From positions 1,006,641-1,036,762 of the forward strand of contig KQ481950.1 in assembly GCA_001430745.1 (NCBI GenBank): a DNA stretch of 30,122 nucleotides, read 5' to 3'. Source of the DNA: Auxenochlorella pyrenoidosa. Taxonomy: Eukaryota > Chlorophyta > Trebouxiophyceae > Chlorellales > Chlorellaceae. The translations under genes and the position numbers were made by a program. Positions 21,860 to 30,122 of this stretch are shown here, in pieces. Position 1 is the first letter of the stretch, and every line of letters begins with the position of its first letter. Under the pieces are notes generated by a model. The model was given only the letters and a program-made list of their open reading frames with translations. It had not been told where the DNA came from and searched no databases.

Positions 21860-23542
21860 ATGGCACAGTGGCTGTGGGATCGCCTGAGCGGCTGGGCGCG
21901 GCGCAGCGCTGCCGCGGCGCTCGTCGCTGGCGGCCGTCCCGTCCCGCGCCACATCGCCTTCATCATGGACGGCAACCGCCGCTTCGCCGAGGCGCGCAGC
22001 CTGCGCAAGGTGGAGGGCCACAGCTTTGGCTACAGCCGCCTGATCGACGCGCTCGAGTGGTGCCTGGAGCTGGGCGTGCGCTGCGTCAGCGTGTATGCCT
22101 TTTCGATCGACAACTACCGGCGCAGCAGCGAGGAGGTGGCCACGCTGATGCAGCTGGCCGAGGAGAAGCTGGCGCACATGCTGCAGGTGACTGGTTGGGG
22201 TGGGCGGGCAGCGGGCTCATGCCGCATGCTGGGTCGTGGTGCTGCAGCGCCAGTGTCTGCCTGCGATGCTCTCGCTCTGAGAACGTAGTGCCAGCAGCTG
22301 CTCAGCATGTGCCTGGCTGCCTGCTGTGCTTCCTCATTGACCCCCTCCCTGACCTGCCTTGTTTTCTGGCTAGCGCAGGAGTGCGACGTGCTGGCGCGGC
22401 ACGGCGTGCAAGTGAGGGTCATCGGCGACCTGAGCCTGGCGCCGGCTGCTGTGCAGGCTGCGGCCGCAGCAGTGATGGCGGCCACTGCGCATTATGACCG
22501 TGCCGTGCTCAACCTGTGCTTCTCCTACACGTGAGGGGCAGGCCGAGCAGCACTGCCCGCCTGGTTGGCCCGCGCCTTGCCTGCCTCTGTCTGTGTGTGC
22601 TCTGCAGGTTGTGCTGCTGCAGGTGCTGCTGCCAGCTGCCAGCATGCCCCCTGGTACCTGCCCTCATTATCAGCACCTCGTGCACCTGCCTGCAGGGCAT
22701 CAGAGGAGTTGCTGCATGCTTTAGACTGTCTGGCAGCGTCTACCAGCTGTGGCAGCGCAAACGGCAGCTCGGACCTGCGTGTTACAATGCACAGCGAAGC
22801 AGCAGCAGCAGCAGCATCTACCAGCGGCAACAGCAGCAGCGTTGGCGGCAGCTTTGGGAGCAGCCCCTCTGCAGCCTCCCTGGAGCAGCACCTGTACACG
22901 TCGGGGTGCCCCCCTGTAGACCTGCTGGTGCGCACCAGCGGCGAGACGCGCCTCTCCGACTTCCTGCTCTGGCAGAGCCGCCACGCGCTGCTCATCTTCA
23001 CGCCCGTGCTGTGGCCAGACTTTGGCTTCCTGGACCTCGTGGCAGCAATTATGCAGTTCCAGCGGCACTGGCGCCACCTGCAGCGCCTGCGGGGCGCCCT
23101 GGCTGGGCAGGAGGCGGCAGCGGCGGTGGCGGCGGCGGAAGCTGCAGCGGCAGCGCCCACTGCCCGCAGCCGCCTGCAGCAGCCATCGCACCAGCAAGGC
23201 TGCCCTGAGCAGGCAGAGATCGAGGTGCATGAAGCGCAACGGCAGCAGCAGGAGGAGGAGCAGCAGCAGCAGGGCCAGCATATACGGCCCGTGAAGGTTG
23301 CAGTGCAGGAGCTGCGGCAGTATGGCTCGCCCTGCTCTGTCGCCTCACCTGCCTCACCTAGCAGCCCCAGCAGCCGCTCAGAGGCCTCGGCGGAAGAGGT
23401 GATGGCAGCATCGGAAACAGCAGCAGCAACAGATGCGGTTGAAGGGGCAGCAGAGGGGGCAGCACTGGGCCCTGGGTGTCAGCCAGCAGCGCTGCTGAAG
23501 CGGCATGCTGTGGCGGCTGCGGCAGCTGGGGCAGTCTTGTAG
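21860..23542 (+). CDS. cis-prenyltransferase (dehydrodolichyl diphosphate synthase type)
   Basis: Adds isopentenyl units in cis to farnesyl diphosphate to make long-chain polyprenyl diphosphates; the eukaryotic DHDDS/Rer2 type supplies dolichol for ER glycosylation. Exons 21860-22186, 22379-22530 and 22696-23542 give 441 residues. Conserved regions are HIAFIMDGNRRFAE (catalytic D37), VEGHSFGYSRL, VYAFSIDNYRRSSEEV, VRVIGDLSL, LNLCFSYT and DLLVRTSGETRLSDFLLWQ, then FTPVLWPDFGFLDL. The start is the first ATG, giving a short amphipathic N-terminus with no clear transit peptide, which favours the DHDDS type over plastid enzymes. Two additions are unusual: about 50 Ala/Ser/Gly residues inserted before the RTSGE motif (around 22750-22900), and about 150 residues of Ala/Gln/Glu-rich tail. 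The partner subunit (NgBR type) is not in this window. Confidence 0.93.
22796..22848 (+). repeat. AGC-rich triplet tract in the prenyltransferase insertion
   Basis: Runs of AGC and CAGC triplets are read here as Ala and Ser/Gly codons. They lie inside the non-conserved insertion upstream of the RTSGE motif. Confidence 0.75.
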
Positions 23543-23865
23543 GCTGGCATGCTCCTGTGCACAAACCACCCACACATTTTGATTCAATTGCCCGGCATTG
23601 TTTGGTTTCATCCTGCCCCATTCTTTCTGTCAACGCCAATCACAAATTCGCTTTGCTAACATAAATTGGAGGAACACACAGGAAAGGGGCTGATTATGCA
23701 AGAGCTTCAGGAAACCGATACAGGCGCACAGCCATGGCAAATAGGTCCGAAGAGCCTATTTCACACGCTCCTATGGAGAGTGTGAGGGCATGCCTCGCTC
23801 ATCGCATGCAGCATGCACGGTGGGCAGAGAAAGCACTCAGAAGGTGCAGCAAGCAGCTGGCATGC
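23543..23865. other. Convergent intergenic region (prenyltransferase / membrane protein 3' ends)
   Basis: About 320 bases of relatively AT-rich sequence lie between two stop codons, holding both 3' UTRs. No TGTAA motif was found on either strand and no gene is visible. Confidence 0.5.
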
Positions 23866-25332
23866 TCATGGTGTGCCCCAGATGTACATGGCAGCCAGAG
23901 CTGGCACAGCAAAGCTGGCAAAGTTGAGGCACGACGCTGCAGCCGCGGTGCGCATCTCCGCTGCTTCTGCACGTGCTCGGCTGCCGGCGGCCTCCATGCG
24001 TGCAGCAAGGAAGCTGCGGCGCTCCCGAAGCTCCCTCCTGTACTGGTTGAGTGTGGCGCCTACAAAGCCCGGCAACAGGATCAGGGCTGCCTGGCCCTTT
24101 GTGCAGTCCCGCAGGTCGCGGCTGCTGCCAGCGCCGCCGGTCGCAGCGTCACGGCCGCGGACAGCCAGCGCAAGCAGCCGGCTGAGCCGCGGCGCGCACG
24201 CGCGGCGCAGGAGGGCGGTCAAGGTGCGGTGCGCCTGCAGCAGTCCCGGGCTGCCGGCGCACATGTGCCTGGTGCCCGCCAGCAGCACCTGGCACACCGC
24301 CGCCTGGCAGGGGAACATGACTCGGAAGGGGACGAAGGAGAATGCACTGCGTTGGGGTGGGGGTGGGGGTGGGGGGGGTCAAGCCGCCTTGTGAGCTTCC
24401 ATGACAACGCAAGAGGGCAAGCTTCCTGCTGGCATGCGCCCTCTGGCAAAGTGCCCTTTGCAACCCTTTCGGCGGTCACGCCCACACACGAGTACATGTG
24501 GCTCCAAAAGACGCTGCTCCCGCCCAGCAGGTAGAGCAGGGAGAGGGCGGGCCCTATGCTGGCGTGGCTGGGGGCGAGGTGTTCGTGCCAGTAGCAGCCG
24601 ACAGCTGCCTGTGCCACATCGATCCCTGCAGACACCCAGTGCCACAGCTCCTGCCTGCACAGCACTGGGCGGTGGCATCAGAGGCAGCAGTCAGCAGCAG
24701 CAACTGACGCTGACAGTACGACAGCGCAAGCGGCCGATGACGGGAGGTGAAGGGCCGCCCTGCTGGGCACCCTGTTGGGCCTCAAGCCTGTGCTACACCA
24801 GCATGCTTGCTCCAACTGCTCAGTTGCTGGCAGTTAAGACCATGGAAAGCGGGCATGGGCCTGCAGCATGATGGCTTGCCTGCGGGGCGAGGGCGAGGAG
24901 TCGCACACAGCCAGCATGGGGACAATGCTGGAGGCAGCGCCCAGCAGCAAGCCCAGGAAGGCGGTGACGTCCCTGCTCTGCTGCAACAGCCCAGGGAATA
25001 GACATGGGCAGGATTCTTGGGCGCAGCTCTGCTGCCATTTGCTGGTAAAGTGGAGGGAGCACGCGGTTGCAAGCTGCCAGCTGCCTGGTGTCAGTCACTC
25101 CATGAATCAAGCTGTGCCTGGCTTGCCAAGACCGGCAATCTCCCTCTGACCTCCTCCCATGTCAAAGTGCCACCTGCCTTCCCACCTGCAGCAGGGCCTT
25201 TGCAGCCGCAAGCAGCAGCGTGATGCACCGGAAGGTCCCCCACTGCAGGGCTATGCGCCGCCGCCGCGCCTTTTGCTGGCACACAAACTCAGCCTCCAAG
25301 CCGCTGTCTCGGAAGCAGAGGTCGGCCCGCAT
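23866..25332 (-). CDS. Uncharacterised multi-pass membrane protein
   Basis: I do not recognise a named family. Minus-strand exons 25368/25332-25186, 24980-24880, 24654-24480 and 24303-23866 join in phase. From the ATG at 25332 this gives 286 residues; the frame is open back to an acceptor at 25368 and upstream exons may exist, so the N-terminus is uncertain. The N-terminal segment LCFRDSGLEAEF resembles a recurring motif I associate with expanded green-algal multi-pass proteins of unknown function; that is memory, not a search. Hydrophobic stretches suggest about five membrane spans: FRCITLLLAAAKALL, AFLGLLLGAASSIVPMLAV, ALSLLYLLGGSSVFW, AALILLPGFVGATL and LNFASFAVPALAAMYIW. A basic, Ala/Glu-rich helix (YRRELRERRSFLAARMEAA) precedes the last. 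The intron after 24880 uses a GCAAGC donor. Confidence 0.6.
24353..24379. repeat. G-rich (GGGGGT)n tract in an intron
   Basis: Four G runs separated by single T residues fit a G-quadruplex pattern on the plus strand. The tract lies in the last intron of the minus-strand membrane-protein gene, where it reads as C-rich pyrimidine sequence upstream of the acceptor at 24304. Confidence 0.7.
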
Positions 25333-25368
25333 CCTTGCGATGCGAGGGTTACGAAGGGACAAACTCGC

Positions 25369-26064
25369 CTGTGGTCGACATGCTACCGTATGATACCTGC
25401 GGCAAGGCCAGATCCTTGTTGGTTACCCTCTGCTAGGATTGACTGAGGATTGGGAGCAGTGATGCAGAGCTCCTCTTGGGTGGGTGCAGCGTTCAACGCG
25501 CTAAAGAGGCGTTGCTCGTGCTCACCGTCTGCTGCTGGAACAATGATTACTGTGTTGATCAAGGGTCTCACAGAAAGTGCACCCTAGGGCTGGGAAGGGA
25601 TGGCACACTTGGACGCAGCTTCTCCAACCATGCACTGCCAGCTGCCAGTGCCAGGTGCCGCCACTGGCACAGAGCAGTGGCAACTCTGCTGCATGTATTT
25701 CCGGCCCTGTTCACAATGCATGCTGAAATTGAGATGAAATCCATCTTCCTGCGGTGCAGCAAGCACCAGCGGTGGCGACACAAGCCCGCGGGCAGCATGC
25801 AGCACGAGGTGCCCACCCGTCTCCCCAACTTGAGGAGGGGCTGCCTGCCTGCTTCTGGTCTAGGTGTACAGAAGAAAGTTTGCACCTTTCCACCTTCCCT
25901 CTTCATCCATCCCTCATTGCCGCCGGTGCCCCGTACACACCATTGCTGGCCCCCCACAAACTGTCCCTGGACCACCTGAGCTAGTTTTGCATGTTCAGTA
26001 GTGCAGCAACTTGGCAGCAGTCTCCCAGAAGCAGACTGGTTTTGCGGCAGCTGCAGCATGCGGC
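25369..26064. other. Tandem intergenic region (membrane protein 5' side / MOC1 3' end)
   Basis: This stretch should hold the MOC1 3' UTR and the promoter or first exons of the membrane-protein gene. A minus-strand 62-codon frame at 25571-25383 starts with ATG but could not be joined in phase to the exon ending at 25186 by a standard donor, so it is not called. No TGTAA motif was seen on the minus strand. Confidence 0.4.
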
Positions 26065-28002
26065 TCAGCCGTCTGCTTCTTCCAGGCCGTCGTCTTCAGG
26101 CTCGCTGTCGGCAGCGGCATCCGCTGCGCTGCCGCTGGCGCCGCCGCCGCCGATGGGCTGCATGCGCACGCCCAGGCCCCAGGCCGCCAGCAGCAGGGCC
26201 TCGGCGCGGCCGTGGTCCTTCTTGCGCCTGCGGGCGCACGGCAGCGAGGGGGAGTGGTGGATGGCACGCATCGACGTCGGCGCCTCGGTCGCTCGTGCCG
26301 GTCGGCCAGGGACCGCAAGTGGCCCTGGCCAGCCGGTGCACCACATCAGCGAACCGCCAGGCACCACGACGAGGCGCTTCCCTCCCCTGGCCCCATGCCC
26401 CGTGTGCGCTCTGCATGCATCCCAGCCCTGCTCCGCGCTCTCCATGCATCCCCTCAAAAGCTCTCCCCAGTCGCCTGCTGGAAGGCGCTGCTGCGGGGGC
26501 TGCATCGCCCTGCCCAGCTCACTTGAGCAGGTCTGCAGCCCCGGGCAGCAGGTGGCAGGCCAGCGCGATGCTCCCCCCCTTGCCCGTCCTCTGCAAGCCC
26601 ATGCCGCGCTTCCAGGTAGTGGCTGCACGGCAGGTAGGCACCAAGGGCAGGCGTGGCAGGGCAGCGTCGACGCAGCGCAGCCGACAACCTCAGAGAGGCA
26701 CGCAGTGGGGCGGGCTCGTGGTGCCGTGAGCGCCTCGGCACATGGCCGGCTGACTCGGAAGTCGCGGCCAGCCGAGGGGGTGCCTGTCCCGCTGCATGCT
26801 TGCAGCAGGGGTGCGACCGCACCGCCGCACACAGCAGCCCAGCCCAGCCAGCCCGGCCCTCACCCGGCACGCGCTCGTACGGGATGCCCGCCACCGCCAG
26901 CAGGCCATTCAGCAGGCCCAGCGCAAAGCCCAGGCTGTACCAGGAGAGCTTGCCGGAGATGAACTGTGGGGTCGAGTACTCCACCAGGGCGCGCACCACC
27001 GGGGGCTGCTGCTGCTGCTGCTGCTGGTGGTGGTGGTGTTGCTCGAGGTTTTGCTGCTGCACAGGCTGCGCGCAGTCCTGCCCGGCCTGCTGCTCATCCT
27101 GCTCCTGCTGCGACGCCTCTGCTGCCCCGGCGCCCGCCCCTTCGCCGACGGCGCCAACCTTCCTGCCCCGCTTCCCAGCTTTGCTGCTGCCCTTGGTGCC
27201 CGCCTTTTTGGGCGGCGCGGGCGCGACGGGGCTGGCTGCGGCGCCACCACCGGCAGCGCCCAGGCTGCCCGGGGAGTAGCGCTCCAGAATGGCAATCAGG
27301 CCCGCCGCATCTGGGTGCTTCTTGTCCCGCCCCGAGCCGTACCTCCAGAGCTCCACCGGCATGTCAAAGAGCTCAAGCCGCACGCTGTGCAGCGGAGGCG
27401 GGGCGCAGGCGGGCGTGCCTGCCGCCTGCGCCACGCCCAGCCCTGCCGGCTGCTGCTGCGCCGACAAGGCGCGGCCTGCACCATTTGCGGTGCTGCCGCC
27501 CCCGCCGCCGCTGCTGCCGCTTGCTAGACTGCTGTCACTGCTGCCTGCCGTCCTGCCACTGCACACAACACTGCTGCTGCTGCTGCTAGCGTCGTCTGTG
27601 GCCCCTGGCTCTGCAGCTCCCTCTGGCGGGTTGTGCCAGCACAACGCTGCCACAGCGCCATTCAGATCTGGGTCCACTGCCAGCAGGACCGCCTGCCTTC
27701 CTGGTTGGAAGAGCTCCGGAAAACTGGCAGACTCGTCCGGCAACCGCTCAAATGCAAATGCTGCCGCTGCATGGGGATGCATGGGGGTGCACAGCAGTGG
27801 GCAAATGAGAATGGCCACCTCCCCGGCTGTCTAGAAGTGCCGCAACACAGCAACACAGTTAAATACTGTAGCCTGCACGCCGACCTGTCTCCGTGGTTGC
27901 GCCTGCGGTGGTGCCGAAGCCTAATCGGCTGAAGTGCAGAGCAGCCGGGCGGCGGGCGGCAGCTGGGGACAGCCGCAGCGCCGCCCGGCAGGCCAGCGCC
28001 AT
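26065..28002 (-). CDS. MOC1: Chloroplast Holliday junction resolvase MOC1
   Basis: MOC1 (monokaryotic chloroplast 1) is the plastid resolvase that cuts four-way DNA junctions and lets chloroplast nucleoids segregate. Minus-strand exons 28002-27885, 27766-26864, 26622-26523 and 26227-26065 join in phase into 427 residues. The first exon reads MALACRAALRLSPAAARRP and continues basic and Ala/Ser-rich, a clear transit peptide. RNase H-like core motifs follow: VLLAVDPDLNGAVAAL (D71), LELFDMPVE, ALVEYSTPQF (E302), WYSLGFALGLLNGLL, VPATTWKRGMGLQ and LLKRKKDHGRAEALLLAAWG (D378, E383). All expected acidic residues are present. The segment between the first Asp and the Glu is greatly enlarged by Ser-rich, Lys/Gly-rich, Glu/Gln-rich and His/Gln-repeat sequence, so the protein is well above the usual size of about 280. 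The acidic C-terminus (ADSEPEDDGLEEADG) is also an extension. Confidence 0.93.
27006..27038 (-). repeat. CAG/CAC triplet repeat coding poly-Gln and poly-His in MOC1
   Basis: On the plus strand CTG triplets are followed by GGTGGT triplets; on the coding strand they read as consecutive His and then Gln codons. They lie just before the catalytic-Glu segment of MOC1. Confidence 0.85.
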
Positions 28003-28295
28003 TGTCGATGGAGCGCAATGCTTCCCCGGTGTATGTAACGAGAGCCTGGGCCGCCAAAGGTGCTGCACGGAGTGGGTCGAAATCGGGCTGCTTCCTCCGC
28101 TATTTGCAACGGCTGCCTCGATGGTCGAGAATACTTGGTGCGCCGCAAGGGCTGATCGGAAACAGCTTTTGCGTTCGCACGCTGCCTGCTGCGCCAGGCG
28201 GGCACCAGGGTTCTCTTCTTTGGGTTCTCGTGCAATGCGGGTCAACTGTCTCCACCACACTTCCCTTATGGCAATTACGCAGTAAAAGAGGAGAC
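28003..28295. promoter_or_regulatory. Short divergent promoter, MOC1 / P450
   Basis: Only 293 bases separate the MOC1 and P450 start codons, so both promoters and 5' UTRs are packed here. No TATA box or repeated motif is visible. Confidence 0.5.
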
Positions 28296-30122
28296 ATGCC
28301 CGGCGCCCTCCTCTGTCTCCTGCTTGCGGGGTTTCTGTGGGTGAGCACAGGGTCTCGGGGCCACTCCTGGAGACCGCGCAGTGCACCAAATTCTTCGTAC
28401 GAGACCGGCGGGCTGCCGGCGGTCGTCAGAGAGGCGGCGGCAAGGTGCCAGCGCTGCCGCCAGTGTGGTCCTGTGGACGTCCCGGGCGCACCTTGGAAGC
28501 CCTTTCTGTGTGGCATGTGCATGCTGCCAACGTCACGCTGCACGCGCCCTGCGTTCCTCTTCCCAAATGCCCTCTGGCATGCAGTTCCTGGCCACGGGCT
28601 TCCGCCTGCGCGACCGCTGGCGCCTGCGCCACCTGCCGCTGGTCACGCCCGTCCCCTTCCTGTTGGGCCACCTGCACAACTTCAGGAGGAGGCCGATCTA
28701 CCTGTGCTGTGAGATGCCGCGGCGCCCGCACAATGCGAAAACGGGGCTGTCTGGGGTTGCGAGCCCATGGCTTGGGTGGCTTGTAAAAGCCAGCGCCCCT
28801 GCTGCTGCCCCGCAGACGAGGACTGGGCGCGCAAGTATGGCGGCATCTTTCTCATCTTCTTCGGCAAGAACCCGACGGTGGTGCTGTCAGGTGTGTGGGT
28901 TTAGCATGTGTGCCGGGCCCCACGCAAAATGCGCTGATCTGTGGGGCAGGGCAGGTGTCCCCTGCACTTGCTGACAGACTCACTGGCGTGGGGCGCAGCT
29001 GGGGGGCAACCACCGCGGCCATCTCTGCGCGCCCCGTTCCAGCCCTGCCATTACGCCCGCTCCTCCTATCCTCGCCTGCGCCGCGTGCAGACCCCGACCT
29101 AATTCGCCAAGTAGCTGTCAAGCATTTTGCCAAGTTCCACGACCGGCCCTCCTTTGTGTCCTTCCCCAGCGGGTGGGGCAGGGCATGGCAAAGCAGAAGG
29201 GGAAGGGGGCGCCTCGCCTGGTGCGCTGCTCAGCCACCGCATGGGTTTGTGGCCTGCGCGACCGGGGGCCTCGAGGCTGTATGCGTCCGTGCATCTGCGC
29301 TTTTAAACAGTGTCCTGCAGCACAGACACACCTGGCTTCCCTGCCTGATGCAGCAAGAACAAGCGACTGGTGGCTCTGCGCTCCGGGCTGCTAGTCAGTC
29401 GTGGGGGCTACTGGTGAGGACCGCCGTGGCTGCTGCCCCTGCCCCTCACACCGCTCAAACCTCTCAGCATGCTGTGGCCGGCTGCACAATGCTGCTCCCT
29501 GTGCGCTGCCGCTGTGAGCAGCCCCTTGCACCCACTTCCACGTTGCAACACCCTTGCTCCCCTGCGATGGCCCTGGCAGGGGCTCGCTGCGCGCTGCTCT
29601 GAACCCACTGTTCCACTCGACAGCCCTGGCCAGCTACTCCCCCGTGTTCAATGACTGTGGTGAGGGCGGGGGCCGCATGCAGAGGCCTGCCCTGCCGGCT
29701 GCGCGGCGGCTGTGCCCGGCCCAGCAATCGGACGTCAGCCTATGCTTGACGCGCGTGCATGCTCCGCACCCTGGCGACCTGTTGCGCGCTGGCCGGTCTT
29801 GTCAGGACGCGCTCAAATCGTGGCTTCAGCACACGCGCAAGCTGCTTGTCGCCTGCTGTCCGCACTGTCCTGCCTGCCCTGCCTGTCGAGTCTCCTTCCT
29901 GGCCTGCCCCCTGCCTGCCTGCCTGGCTCGTCTCGCAGCCGGCCGCTTGGTGGAGCGCATCCAGGAGGCGGGCAGCAGTGGGCAGGCGTTCGATGTCCAC
30001 CAGCTGCTGGGGCGCATGACGATGCAGGTCATTGGCAGGGCGGCATTCGGGTAGGCCGGGGTGTGGGACGGAGGGTTGTGGTGTGTGTGTGTGTGCATGC
30101 GTGTGTGTGTGTGTGGTGGGGG
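28296..30122 (+). CDS. Cytochrome P450, N-terminal part (3' truncated by window end)
   Basis: Seven exons join in phase and cover about 192 residues: 28296-28340, 28585-28708, 28816-28890, 29091-29172, 29354-29413, 29580-29659, 29939-30050. The window then ends in an intron. The first exon encodes a membrane anchor (MPGALLCLLLAGFLW), followed by a basic and proline-rich hinge (RLRHLPLVTPVPFLLGHL), as in ER-bound P450s. Next come YGGIFLIFFGKNPTVVLSDP (beta-1 region), AKFHDRPSF, and RGGYWGSLRAALNPLFH, the helix C region with the W-x3-R that contacts heme propionate, then TMQVIGRAAFG of helix E/F. The I helix, ExxR and heme-binding Cys lie beyond the window. The sequence looks closest to clan 3/711-like families, but that is an impression and the substrate is unknown. 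Confidence 0.9.
30077..30115 (+). repeat. (GT)n dinucleotide repeat in a P450 intron
   Basis: Two GT runs interrupted by GCATGC lie just after the donor at 30051. This is a simple microsatellite with no other function visible. Confidence 0.9.

Noticed and set aside
25383..25571. First exon of the membrane-protein gene
   Set aside because: Its best donor (phase 1) leads to stops in the next exon, so it could not be joined; it is left uncalled.
27289..27834. 181-codon plus-strand frame opposite MOC1
   Set aside because: It is a GC-rich shadow of the low-complexity MOC1 insertion, without motifs.
1..30122. Transposons, tRNA, rRNA or biosynthetic gene cluster
   Set aside because: No transposase or reverse-transcriptase motifs, terminal repeats or tRNA-like folds were seen, and the nine genes belong to unrelated pathways.

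Overview
The window is nuclear DNA from a GC-rich green alga, most likely a Chlorella-like trebouxiophyte. The evidence is many short exons with GT-AG and GC-AG introns, C-rich 3' splice tracts, TGTAA-type poly(A) motifs, proline/serine and glycine/serine low-complexity protein segments, and eukaryotic or plastid proteins (ARP3, the chloroplast resolvase MOC1, dehydrodolichyl diphosphate synthase, P450). There are no bacterial operons, CRISPR arrays or transposon ORFs. Genes were assembled by hand: each exon was placed by protein similarity, and its splice phase was checked to give an open frame.

Layout: (1) 39-5110 +, a 5'-truncated receptor-like kinase whose ectodomain is a degenerate RNase T2 fold, followed by a Ser/Pro hinge, one membrane helix and a TKL-type kinase. 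(2) 7927-5595 -, a Sfp-type 4'-phosphopantetheinyl transferase. (3) 8469-12078 +, a tandem universal-stress-protein domain protein with a C-terminal coiled coil. (4) 12668-17192 +, a SAM-dependent methyltransferase with a plastid-type N-terminus. (5) 21256-17637 -, actin-related protein 3. (6) 21860-23542 +, a cis-prenyltransferase (dehydrodolichyl diphosphate synthase type). (7) about 25332-23866 -, an uncharacterised multi-pass membrane protein. (8) 28002-26065 -, the chloroplast Holliday junction resolvase MOC1. (9) 28296 to the window end +, the N-terminal part of a cytochrome P450.

The genes do not form a single pathway. They alternate in compact convergent pairs (1/2, 4/5, 6/7) and divergent pairs (2/3, 5/6, 8/9). 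The divergent pairs are separated by about 540, 600 and 290 bases, which probably act as shared promoters. MOC1, probably the methyltransferase and possibly the PPTase point to organelles; the kinase points to the cell surface; DHDDS and P450 point to the ER.

The most unusual item is gene 1: a receptor kinase carrying an RNase T2 fold in which the visible active-site motif has lost its catalytic residues, joined to a kinase with DFN in place of DFG. Also notable are seven GC-AG introns inferred from reading frame, a 26-base microexon between two of them, and large low-complexity insertions in otherwise conserved enzymes (MOC1, DHDDS, PPTase).
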